DNA from: Actinobacillus capsulatus DSM 19761
GTDB lineage: Bacteria > Pseudomonadota > Gammaproteobacteria > Enterobacterales > Pasteurellaceae
Direction of reading: 5' to 3'
NCBI RefSeq assembly: GCF_000374285.1
Contig: NZ_KB893941.1
Location: 1-64,000 of the forward strand
DNA length: 64,000 bases
Of this stretch, positions 1 through 6,861 are shown piece by piece (position 1 is the stretch's first letter; every line of letters begins with the position of its first letter). A program made the translations under genes and the position numbers. The notes under the pieces are model-generated. The model searched no databases. It saw nothing but the letters and a program-made list of their open reading frames with translations, and was not told the origin of the DNA.

Positions 1-279
1 ACCTGAATTGGCAATACCAAAATGAAGGGAGGCACTTTCCGCAGAAAATTGTCCTTTTTTGACCGCTTGTATGACGGTTAATTTGAATTCAGAAGAGTAT
101 TTTTGCTTCTTACCTATTACCGCTAACCCATTGATTCCGTTATGATGAAATTGAGCAATCCACCGAGTTAAGGTTTTCTTGGGTAATTGAAAATGTCGTT
201 GAGTGAATAAACGATTTTTATCGTTTTGAAGATAAAACTCGATGACTTGTTGTTTGAATAGTGAGTTATATTTGGCCAT
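1..279 (-). CDS. IS3-family transposase OrfA, partial (C-terminus outside window)
   Basis: This is an open frame of 93 codons from ATG at 279 to the window edge with no stop. It begins MAKYNSLFKQQVIEFYLQ and contains two helix-turn-helix-like repeats: one around LPKKTLTRWIAQFHHNG, and a second beginning at YSSEFKLTVIQAV. Tandem HTH modules of this kind are typical of IS150-group OrfA, which binds the element ends and is joined to OrfB by programmed frameshifting. A copy of the uptake signal (CAAGCGGTC) lies inside it, at the codons for QAVKK. Whether the complete element is active cannot be seen here. Confidence 0.8.
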   Translation of the reverse strand, partial: MAKYNSLFKQQVIEFYLQNDKNRLFTQRHFQLPKKTLTRWIAQFHHNGINGLAVIGKKQKYSSEFKLTVIQAVKKGQFSAESASLHFGIANSG

Positions 280-337
280 AAAAAATCTGCACCTTAATCC
301 GTTGGAGATTTTGTCCAACTTTTGGGGGGGCAGATCA
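1..337 (-). mobile_element. IS3-family (IS150-like) insertion sequence, one end only
   Basis: The segment carries the start of an IS3-type orfA and, outside it, a terminal sequence that on the minus strand begins TGATCTGCC and continues through a C-run to AAAAGTTGGAC. The TG start and the GTTGGAC block resemble IS150-group ends. I place the outer end at 337. The rest of the element, including orfB with the DDE integrase core, lies to the left of the window. The target duplication cannot be judged because the other end is not visible. Confidence 0.8.
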
Positions 338-352
338 TTAGCGTCCTTTTGT

Positions 353-826
353 TTATAACTGATATTTCTTCATTAATTTTAATTTTTCATGCGAGATTTC
401 ATTACCTAATTGGGTAATTATTTTCCCTTTATCTTGTACCGCTTGCGCCAATGCCTCGTTAGGTTGAGATTCTAATTTAATCATATCTCTGAATGTTTCT
501 TGGCTTAATTGTAACGCTCTTAAACCGATATTTTTAATCGGTAAAATTTCATCATTTTGGATATCTAAATAGTTTAAAGACGCTTGAATTGTATCGACTT
601 CTTCTAAATAGTTCTGCATAGTTTCAATACGGGAATATTTGTTTGTAGCACTTTCTAAGCCATACATCGCAAAGGCAGTCGCTTGGATATAATCATTTCC
701 GTAAACCTCATCCCAATGATGAAAGCGTTGAAAATCAGCCTGTGGAGAATGGTTTTCTTGTGTAGTACAACCGATAAGACTGAAAATAAGCGAATAAGAA
801 ATAATAATTTTTATTATGTTGTGCAT
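353..826 (-). CDS. Small lipoprotein, first of three related copies
   Basis: A 157-residue protein with a lipoprotein signal peptide: a basic and hydrophobic start, then the lipobox LIGC with lipidated Cys near residue 20. The mature part is predicted mostly helical. It contains ADFQRFHHW, a diverged form of the DYKKFQEW motif found after the lipobox in the next two genes, so I read the three as tandem paralogues. It is more divergent than the other two. I do not recognise a named family or function; an envelope-anchored periplasmic role is inferred only from the lipobox. The gene ends 16 bases from the inferred IS end, so an insertion occurred just downstream of it. Confidence 0.75.
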   Translation of the reverse strand: MHNIIKIIISYSLIFSLIGCTTQENHSPQADFQRFHHWDEVYGNDYIQATAFAMYGLESATNKYSRIETMQNYLEEVDTIQASLNYLDIQNDEILPIKNIGLRALQLSQETFRDMIKLESQPNEALAQAVQDKGKIITQLGNEISHEKLKLMKKYQL

Positions 827-850
827 TTTGATGCCGTTTGCTGTCGAGTA

Positions 851-873
851 AAAAGGCTAGGCGTTGCCTAGCC
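851..873 (-). terminator. Rho-independent terminator
   Basis: An 8-bp perfect stem GGCTAGGC/GCCTAGCC with a 3-base loop lies at 855-873. On the minus strand it is followed by a T-run. It sits just past the stop of the lipoprotein gene at 887-1429. Confidence 0.85.
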
Positions 874-886
874 GATAAAGATATAA

Positions 887-1429
887 TTATGGAGCTGGAG
901 CTGCGCCATATTTAGTTGCTAATTCCGCTTCAATTTTTTGACCTTCCGTCGCAATTTTGTCTAATTGTGCTTGCAGTTCGCCAAAAGCTTTGTGTGCTTC
1001 AGGTGTTGGATTTTTAGCAAGTTTGTCGTTTTCAGCGATCATTTTTGCGCCTAATGCCATGGCTTCAAGCGATTTATCCTTAAGTGCTTTTACTTGAGGA
1101 TCTTTGATTTCTAAAGTTGCCGCACTTTTTTGAATATTTTCAATTTGCTCAAGAATCGCTTTATTCATGGTTGTTTGAATTAGGGCTGCATCTTTTGCTT
1201 TGTCACCCAATTTTTCAATTGCGCTATTGATAGCTTCGCCAATTGATTTTTCTTGTAGTTGTTGCCATTCTTGGAACTTTTTATAGTCTTGCGCACCGGT
1301 ATCTACCGCAGTTGTTTTGGTTTCTGCTTGTGTTGCTTGCACTTCTGCCGTTTTATTTGCCTGTTTATCGCAAGCGCTTAAAAATAAAGCGAATAGTGCG
1401 GTTGCGCCGATTTTAGTAAATTTATTCAT
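887..1429 (-). CDS. Small lipoprotein, second of three related copies
   Basis: A 180-residue protein with signal peptide and lipobox LSAC (lipidated Cys near residue 20). It is followed by a low-complexity Thr/Ala/Glu/Gln linker of about 25 residues, then the motif DYKKFQEWQQLQEK and a long, probably helical, Lys/Glu/Ala-rich body ending AAPAP. The motif is nearly the same as in the next gene (DYKKFQEWYQVQEQ), so the two are clearly paralogues. Each gene has its own terminator, suggesting separate transcripts. The linker suggests the helical domain is held away from the membrane. The family is not one I can name. Confidence 0.8.
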   Translation of the reverse strand: MNKFTKIGATALFALFLSACDKQANKTAEVQATQAETKTTAVDTGAQDYKKFQEWQQLQEKSIGEAINSAIEKLGDKAKDAALIQTTMNKAILEQIENIQKSAATLEIKDPQVKALKDKSLEAMALGAKMIAENDKLAKNPTPEAHKAFGELQAQLDKIATEGQKIEAELATKYGAAPAP

Positions 1430-1445
1430 GTGATTATCCTATATG

Positions 1446-1474
1446 AAAAAGGTTAGTGCTTTGCAACACTAACC
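1446..1474 (-). terminator. Rho-independent terminator
   Basis: Stem GGTTAGTG (1451-1458) pairs with CACTAACC (1467-1474) across an 8-base loop. On the minus strand a five-T run follows (1446-1450). It ends transcription of the lipoprotein gene at 1502-1981. Confidence 0.8.
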
Positions 1475-1501
1475 TTATGATTCTATCATTGTATCAGCAA
1501 A

Positions 1502-1981
1502 TTATTTAGCAAATTTTGCTTTTAAATCTGCTTGTAATTTTTGAAGTTCTTGAGCCGCTTGGTTCAATTGAGCTGCTTTCGCTTGAATCGCTTGCTGAGC
1601 TTCCGCTGTTGGTGCTGACATCACTTTTACTTGCTCTGAAAGCACTTCGCTTGATAAACCTAAAACAGCTTTAGTTTTATCTTTTAATGCTTTAATTTCT
1701 TCGCTTTTCACATCAACCGCATCTAAGCTTTTTAATGTTTCTTGCACTTTACCTGCAAAGTTATTTAATACGGTTTCTAATGCTTTAGGATCTTTCTCTG
1801 CTTGACTCATCACTTCAGCTAATTGTTTTTGAAACTCAGCTTGTGCAGTTGCTTGAGTTTGTTCTTGAACTTGATACCACTCTTGGAATTTTTTGTAATC
1901 CGCCGCAGGATCTGCTTTGTTACATGCTGTTACGCTAAATGCTAAGAGTGCTACCGCACCAATGGTCGCTAATTTTTTCAT
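1502..1981 (-). CDS. Small lipoprotein, third of three related copies
   Basis: A 159-residue lipoprotein with start MKKLATIGAVALLAFSVTAC; the lipobox Cys is residue 20. After a short ADPAA spacer comes DYKKFQEWYQVQEQ, shared with the neighbour at 887-1429. The remainder is Gln/Ala/Lys-rich and predicted as long helices, possibly coiled coil. It is the first of the three in the direction of transcription, and about 140 bases separate it from the ubiI-like gene upstream. Function unknown. It could be a structural or periplasmic chaperone-like envelope protein, but nothing in the sequence decides this. Confidence 0.8.
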   Translation of the reverse strand: MKKLATIGAVALLAFSVTACNKADPAADYKKFQEWYQVQEQTQATAQAEFQKQLAEVMSQAEKDPKALETVLNNFAGKVQETLKSLDAVDVKSEEIKALKDKTKAVLGLSSEVLSEQVKVMSAPTAEAQQAIQAKAAQLNQAAQELQKLQADLKAKFAK

Positions 1982-2118
1982 TCGTATTCCTTAAAAAGTA
2001 AGATTAAAAATTCCCTTTAGAAGGGGCGTTTATTGTAACGGTAATAGACAATGAGATAAAAGACTAGTTCAGTAAAATCTTGTATAAGATTGTCGATTGT
2101 GTAATTTTTAAGCTTTGA

Positions 2119-3300
2119 TTATATACTCATTGCTTGAGCAATCAGCTGTTTTTTTAGCAGAGGAACTTGATTAACCGTACTTAATCCAATATCTCGAATT
2201 AATTTCTTAAGTGGATGATTGCCGTGAAAAAGCTGTTTTAAACTTTCCATTGCCGCCAATAATTTAACCGCTTCAGCTTTACGAATGCGTTCAAAACGGC
2301 GTAAGTGGCGATATTCGCCAATATCATGACCAATAGTCAAATGTTGCTGAATTTCTTGTGCAAGTGTTATCGCATCGGCAAAACCTAAGTTTACCCCTAA
2401 ACCGGCTAACGGATGGATTGTATGTGCCGCATCGCCGATAAGCGCAATACGATTCTGTGCAAAATCGCGCGCATAGCGTGCCACGAGTGGATAAATTGCT
2501 CGCTCACTTTGCAATTCAACCATACCAAGTTGATTATCAAAGGCAATGGTTAGGGCTTGATTAAATTGTTTTTCATCACAACTTACCAACATTTCGGCTT
2601 GTTCCGGCGGCATAGACCAAACAATTGAGCAATATTGTTCATCGGGAAGCGGTAAAAATGCCAAAATACTATCCGGCGAGAAAATTTGGCGCGCGATAGC
2701 TTGATGTGGTTCCGCCGTTTTTATGTTACAAACTAATGCAGTATGTTGGTAATCTTTACTTGTCAGCGGAATGTTGGCTTGTTGACGAATCCATGAATTG
2801 GCCCCGTCTGCTGCTACTACTAATTTCGCCGACAACATTTCACCATTATCTAACGTTAAAAATGCACCTGTCTCATTGATACCGATAGTTCGTGCCGACG
2901 CTAATATAATTTCAGCATTGGTTTGTTGACGGGCTTGTTGCCAAAGTGCGTCTTGAATACGATTATTTTCAATAATAAAACCAAGCTGTTCGGCACCTAA
3001 TTGTTTGATTTCCGGTTGGGTATTATCAAAGTGAATTTGAGCAAAGCTATCTTTTTCCCATACTCGCATTTGTTGATAAGCCGAACGGCGATCAGCGGCA
3101 ATACGCTCAAAAGCACCAACTTGGCGTAACATTTTTTCGCTCGTCGCATTAATCGCACTCACTCGGTTTGAATAACTATCGCTAAGCGTCGGTGCATTTT
3201 TCTCAATAATCTTGATTTGGCATTCTGTATCTTTTAATAACGCTGCCAATGCAAGCCCGACCATACCGCCACCGATAATGATAATATCTGCTGATTTCAT
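2119..3300 (-). CDS. ubiI: 2-octaprenylphenol hydroxylase, UbiI/VisC type
   Basis: A 393-residue FAD-dependent aromatic hydroxylase of the UbiH/UbiF/UbiI group. The N-terminus has the dinucleotide-binding motif GGGMVG after IIII. The middle has the conserved ADGANSW, and the FAD-ribityl motif GDAAHTIHPLAGLGVNLG lies near residue 290. Segments such as SAINATSEKML, VWEKDSFAQIHFD and ILAFLPLPDE match the UbiI subgroup better than UbiF or UbiH as I remember those sequences. UbiI hydroxylates C5 of the ubiquinone ring using oxygen. The protein would act at the inner face of the membrane. The gene seems monocistronic, with a uptake-signal inverted pair between it and rapZ. Confidence 0.85.
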   Translation of the reverse strand: MKSADIIIIGGGMVGLALAALLKDTECQIKIIEKNAPTLSDSYSNRVSAINATSEKMLRQVGAFERIAADRRSAYQQMRVWEKDSFAQIHFDNTQPEIKQLGAEQLGFIIENNRIQDALWQQARQQTNAEIILASARTIGINETGAFLTLDNGEMLSAKLVVAADGANSWIRQQANIPLTSKDYQHTALVCNIKTAEPHQAIARQIFSPDSILAFLPLPDEQYCSIVWSMPPEQAEMLVSCDEKQFNQALTIAFDNQLGMVELQSERAIYPLVARYARDFAQNRIALIGDAAHTIHPLAGLGVNLGFADAITLAQEIQQHLTIGHDIGEYRHLRRFERIRKAEAVKLLAAMESLKQLFHGNHPLKKLIRDIGLSTVNQVPLLKKQLIAQAMSI

Positions 3301-3329
3301 AGTGTGAGATGTTATTAGTTCTATAAATT

Positions 3330-3383
3330 AAAAGCGGTCGTTTTCCTGGAAAATTTGCAAAAATTTGAGAAAAATTGACCGCC
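3330..3383. repeat. Inverted pair of uptake signal sequences
   Basis: AAAAGCGGTCGTTTT and, facing it, AAAAATTGACCGCC sit in the 97-base gap between rapZ (upstream) and ubiI. The pair can form an imperfect stem-loop and may act as a terminator for rapZ. Confidence 0.5.
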
Positions 3384-3397
3384 TGGGTTAGCAAGGT

Positions 3398-4252
3398 TTA
3401 CGATGATGTTTCGAGGCTACGATGACGAATTTGTACGTCTTTGTCTCGACTTTGGAAGTATTTAGCTAATTGCTCTGCTACAAAGACAGAACGATGTTTT
3501 CCACCGGTACAACCGATAGCAATTGTAAGATAGCTACGATTATTTTTTTCCAACATCGGTAACCACATTTCTAAGTAATTACGTGTGTGATAAATAAAAT
3601 TGTGTACTTCAGTTTGACGATCTAAAAAGTCAATGACCGGTTGTTCTAAACCGGTCATTGGACGTAACTCCGGATTCCAATGCGGATTTGGTAAAAAACG
3701 TACGTCAAATACATAATCGGCATCAGCAGGTAAACCATATTTAAAGCCGAAAGATTCAAAGACAATCTTTAGTTCTTTATCAGTTGAACTGCGTAATAAG
3801 CTACGCAAATTTTCCGCCAACTCATGTGAAGAAATATTTGTGGTATCAATAATATAATTGGCTTGATGAAAAAGCGGTTCAAGTAAGGTGCTTTCTAAAT
3901 CAATCGCACTCTCAAGTGATAAATCTTTACTGGAAAGAGGATGTAAACGTCTAGAATCACTATAGCGTCTGATGAGCGCATTACGTTCACAATCTAGGAA
4001 AATTAATTTGGTACTGATTGTAAGTTGTGAAAGTTGGTTGAGTAACTCTTCAATCTGCTCTGGATTTTCGGGTAAATTACGAATATCAAGGCTGACTACC
4101 GCAGAACGGCCGGAACTGGATAAGAATGAGGCCAATTCAGGAATAAGCGGAAGCGGTAGGTTATCTACACAGTAATAACCTACATCTTCTAAAGCTCGTA
4201 ACGCAACAGATTTACCAGAACCGGAGCGTCCACTTATAATCACTAATTCCAT
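3398..4252 (-). CDS. rapZ: RNase adapter protein RapZ
   Basis: A 284-residue protein starting [15 protein letters not shown], with the P-loop GRSGSGKS at residues 8-15 and a C-terminal [17 protein letters not shown] region typical of RapZ. In enterobacteria RapZ delivers the sRNA GlmZ to RNase E and so controls glucosamine-6-phosphate synthesis; whether the same targets exist here is not visible. I chose ATG at 4252 because GGGGAAAG precedes it by a few bases. An ATG 18 bases further upstream would read MHSGKD and lacks such a site. It lies 18 bases downstream of ptsN, so they are probably co-transcribed. Confidence 0.93.
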   Translation of the reverse strand: MELVIISGRSGSGKSVALRALEDVGYYCVDNLPLPLIPELASFLSSSGRSAVVSLDIRNLPENPEQIEELLNQLSQLTISTKLIFLDCERNALIRRYSDSRRLHPLSSKDLSLESAIDLESTLLEPLFHQANYIIDTTNISSHELAENLRSLLRSSTDKELKIVFESFGFKYGLPADADYVFDVRFLPNPHWNPELRPMTGLEQPVIDFLDRQTEVHNFIYHTRNYLEMWLPMLEKNNRSYLTIAIGCTGGKHRSVFVAEQLAKYFQSRDKDVQIRHRSLETSS

Positions 4253-4270
4253 ATCTTTCCCCGAATGCAA

Positions 4271-4786
4271 TTAATCTTGCGCAATAACCTGATTATCTGC
4301 GTATTCAAGTAGTTGCCAAATTTCTTCGGCACTTTCTGCATTACGCAATTGTTTTATTAATGTTTTATCGCTGAGACGTTGTGCAATTTGTTGTAAGCAA
4401 CCTTTATATTGTTCACAACTTTCCTCAGGGAACATTACCGCATAAATTAAATCAACTTCTTTATTATCAATTGCTTCGTAATTAATCGGCGTTTCAAGCT
4501 GAACGAATACGGCAATCGGATTTTCTAAAGAGAGTGTTGATGAATTCGGTAATTTTGCATGTGGTAAGGCTATTCCATGATTTAAACTTGTAGAACCAAG
4601 TTTTTCTCGTTTGAATAGGTTGCCAAAACATTCAATTGGACAAAGTCCTTCATTTTCTTCACAGCCACAACTTTTATTCAATGACTCTGCGATGATTTTA
4701 CCGACTAATTCTAGCGCTCTTTTCTTACTTGAGATCAAAGCACCTTGGCGAATATTTTCGATCGTGAGAAATTCAGTTAATTTCAT
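4271..4786 (-). CDS. ptsN: PTS EIIA-Ntr-like regulatory protein PtsN with a Cys-rich insertion
   Basis: A 171-residue EIIA domain of the fructose/nitrogen type. The phosphorylatable His is His76 in HGIALPHAKL, preceded by the typical KREKLGST. The conserved VFVQLETPI and DLIYAVMFP segments follow. Between helix 1 and KREKLGST it carries C40-G-C42-x6-C49-x3-C53, absent from the E. coli protein as I recall it. In other bacteria ptsN sits in an operon with rpoN and hpf. Here it lies between lptB and rapZ with neither, consistent with RpoN being absent from Pasteurellaceae. It probably receives phosphate from NPr and acts by protein contact. Confidence 0.88.
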   Translation of the reverse strand: MKLTEFLTIENIRQGALISSKKRALELVGKIIAESLNKSCGCEENEGLCPIECFGNLFKREKLGSTSLNHGIALPHAKLPNSSTLSLENPIAVFVQLETPINYEAIDNKEVDLIYAVMFPEESCEQYKGCLQQIAQRLSDKTLIKQLRNAESAEEIWQLLEYADNQVIAQD

Positions 4787-4841
4787 ATGTTTTACTCTGA
4801 AAAGATAGGGTAGTTATACACCATCCTATAAATCCATCAGA

Positions 4842-5567
4842 TTAAAGTTTAAATTGGTCACCTAAGTAAACACGTTTTACATCAGGGTTATTTAATACTT
4901 CAGTCGGAGTACCACTGGCAATCATTTGCCCGCTACCTACGATATAAGCACGCTCACAAACATCTAACGTTTCACGCACATTATGGTCAGTGATTAATAC
5001 GCCTAAACCACGTTCTTTTAAATTCACAATGATTTTTTTTATGTCAATCACAGAAATTGGGTCTACGCCAGCAAAAGGCTCATCTAATAAAATGAATTGC
5101 GGATTCGCTGCAAGTGCTCGAGCAATCTCAACTCTACGGCGTTCACCACCTGAGAGTGATTGCCCTAAGCTGTCACGGATATGTGAAATATGAAATTCAT
5201 TGATCAATTCTTCCGCTCTGGCTTTGCGTTGCTGATTGTTCAAGTCTTTACGAACTTGGAGAACTGCCATAAGGTTGTCATATACGCTTAAACGACGAAA
5301 GATCGAGGCTTCTTGTGGTAAATAACCGATACCTTGTTTTGCACGATCATGCATCGGAAGTACGCTAATATCTTCATCATCAATTCTTATTCTACCCTGA
5401 TCATGGCGTACAAGACCTACGACCATATAGAAAGTGGTCGTCTTACCAGCCCCGTTCGGACCTAAAAGACCAACAATTTCTCCCGCTTTGACATTCAGAC
5501 TTACATCTTTTACGACTTGGCGGTTTTTATAGCTTTTTGCTAAATGTTCTGCATAAAGCGTTGGCAT
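4842..5567 (-). CDS. lptB: LPS export ABC transporter ATP-binding protein LptB
   Basis: A 241-residue ABC ATPase. Walker [10 protein letters not shown] lies near residue 35, the Q-loop around YLPQEASIF, the signature [15 protein letters not shown] near 137, and Walker [13 protein letters not shown] with the H-loop in [11 protein letters not shown]. These match LptB, which powers extraction of lipopolysaccharide from the inner membrane through LptFG. It follows lptA by 12 bases in the order lptC-lptA-lptB, so the three form an operon. ptsN and rapZ may be transcribed with them, since only about 55 bases separate lptB from ptsN and I see no terminator there. Confidence 0.96.
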   Translation of the reverse strand: MPTLYAEHLAKSYKNRQVVKDVSLNVKAGEIVGLLGPNGAGKTTTFYMVVGLVRHDQGRIRIDDEDISVLPMHDRAKQGIGYLPQEASIFRRLSVYDNLMAVLQVRKDLNNQQRKARAEELINEFHISHIRDSLGQSLSGGERRRVEIARALAANPQFILLDEPFAGVDPISVIDIKKIIVNLKERGLGVLITDHNVRETLDVCERAYIVGSGQMIASGTPTEVLNNPDVKRVYLGDQFKL

Positions 5568-5579
5568 GGGGATTTCCTA

Positions 5580-6080
5580 CTATTTGTTCTTGTTTAATTC
5601 GTTTGGAATAAGCACGGTTCTAACGCGCAATTTATTTCCACTGCTTGCTTTTAATTGTTGTTTTTTCACATCGTAAGTAATTTTACTTGCTTTGATAAAA
5701 CTACCTTGTTGTTTTAATTCAGCATTACCGACAAGTGTCAGAAATTCTGAATTTAAATCATAATGTACGCTGTTACCTTTACCGTTGACCGGTTTACCGT
5801 TATCAAGTGTTTGTTGGAACGTAACAGGCGATCCTGTTGCATCAAGTGTTTCTTTTTTACCTTCTTGACGTGTAATCGTTACTTTATGTGCAGTAACTTT
5901 AATTGAGCCTTGAGTAATAACAACATTATCGGTAAACACAACCACATTACTATTCATATCGAGAGACTGGCTGCCCGAATCAATATTGATTGGTTGGTCT
6001 GTATCGCCTTTGAGTGCGTGTGCTGAGATACTTACACCGAAAAGGGTGGTAAGAACAACAGATTTCATGACAAGTTTCAT
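5580..6080 (-). CDS. lptA: LPS transport periplasmic protein LptA
   Basis: A 166-residue secreted protein with a Sec signal peptide ending near AHA (residue 23). The OstA-like beta-jellyroll body includes VVVFTDNVVITQGSIKVTA and VGNAELKQQGSFIKA. LptA forms the periplasmic bridge that carries lipopolysaccharide from LptC to LptD. Its ATG overlaps the stop of lptC by four bases (ATGA), indicating translational coupling. The C-terminus ends ELNKNK, slightly short of the E. coli protein. Confidence 0.95.
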   Translation of the reverse strand: MKLVMKSVVLTTLFGVSISAHALKGDTDQPINIDSGSQSLDMNSNVVVFTDNVVITQGSIKVTAHKVTITRQEGKKETLDATGSPVTFQQTLDNGKPVNGKGNSVHYDLNSEFLTLVGNAELKQQGSFIKASKITYDVKKQQLKASSGNKLRVRTVLIPNELNKNK

Positions 6081-6700
6081 TGTTCGTCCTTAGGAGATTG
6101 TGCCTCTGATTTTTCTTTTTCGTTGGACTGTCTTATAACAGTAGGTTCAATATAGGTTTTTACATTTTTAGTGAGCGTAGCGACTTGCTGTTTCAAATTA
6201 CCTTTTAAGCCGACGCCACTTGTGGTAAAGCCCAATCCTACGGATTTTACCTCGCTTTCAGTAAAAATATCTTGGCTGTTTAAATCAACGGTTAATTTGT
6301 CGGTTTCAACTCGCTGTAAGCGAGAGGTGGGGTCAAGTGCTTCAATTTTAACGTCACCGGATAAATTCAGCATTTTTTCTTTCGTAATTTCAGCGTGTTT
6401 TGCGCTTACCTTCCATTGTTTGAGCGCAGTTTGTGCATCAAATAAGTCAACAAAAGGGTTTAAAAATTCCGTTCTTTTGCTTGATTCATAACGTTTTATT
6501 TCATCGGCTTGAGCAAAATATTGTGGGTTGCCTTTTAGATCATAAACCGAAGTAGTCATCTTATTCCCGGTATAATCAGGATTACCTTCTTTCTTGATTA
6601 ATTGATCTAAACCGTTTGTTTCAGGCGTTTGTTGGCTCATATACCAACCACCTAAAGCGGCAGCAATAACAAGGAGAATGATGTTTAGGCGAATATTCAT
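6077..6700 (-). CDS. lptC: LPS export protein LptC
   Basis: A 207-residue protein with a single N-terminal transmembrane helix (IILLVIAAALGGWYM) and a periplasmic LptC domain (for example GDVKIEALDPTSRLQRVETDKL). LptC couples the LptBFG transporter to LptA. It is the first gene of the lpt group here; kdsC and kdsD, often upstream in enterobacteria, are absent and ppc lies upstream instead. The C-terminal tail is rich in Glu, Lys and Ser and probably flexible. Confidence 0.93.
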   Translation of the reverse strand: MNIRLNIILLVIAAALGGWYMSQQTPETNGLDQLIKKEGNPDYTGNKMTTSVYDLKGNPQYFAQADEIKRYESSKRTEFLNPFVDLFDAQTALKQWKVSAKHAEITKEKMLNLSGDVKIEALDPTSRLQRVETDKLTVDLNSQDIFTESEVKSVGLGFTTSGVGLKGNLKQQVATLTKNVKTYIEPTVIRQSNEKEKSEAQSPKDEQ

Positions 6701-6807
6701 ATAAATAAAAATCGAGTAAAAACAATTCGGAATGATAACATAAATTTTAGAATGGATATAGCAAGTGAATGAAAAGAATTTTGCGAAGAATATGTAAAAT
6801 CCATAGA

Positions 6808-6846
6808 AAAAAAGACCGCTTGTAGCAAATCAAGCGGTCTTTTTTA
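6808..6846 (-). terminator. Terminator built from inverted uptake signals
   Basis: AAAAAAAGACCGCTTG and CAAGCGGTCTTTTTT face each other around an 8-base loop at about 6813-6840. Both are uptake-signal cores. The poly-A and poly-T flanks make it a likely bidirectional terminator; it lies 20 bases past the stop of ppc. Confidence 0.85.
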
Positions 6847-6861
6847 ACTAATTTTTTACGA

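Noticed and set aside
321-330. G7 run as phase-variation tract
   Set aside because: It lies in the end of the IS element and not in or before a surface gene.
6171-6491. Long open frames on the strand opposite lptC and similar frames opposite ppc, fdnG and fadJ
   Set aside because: They are mirror frames of well-supported genes, without ribosome sites or recognisable proteins.
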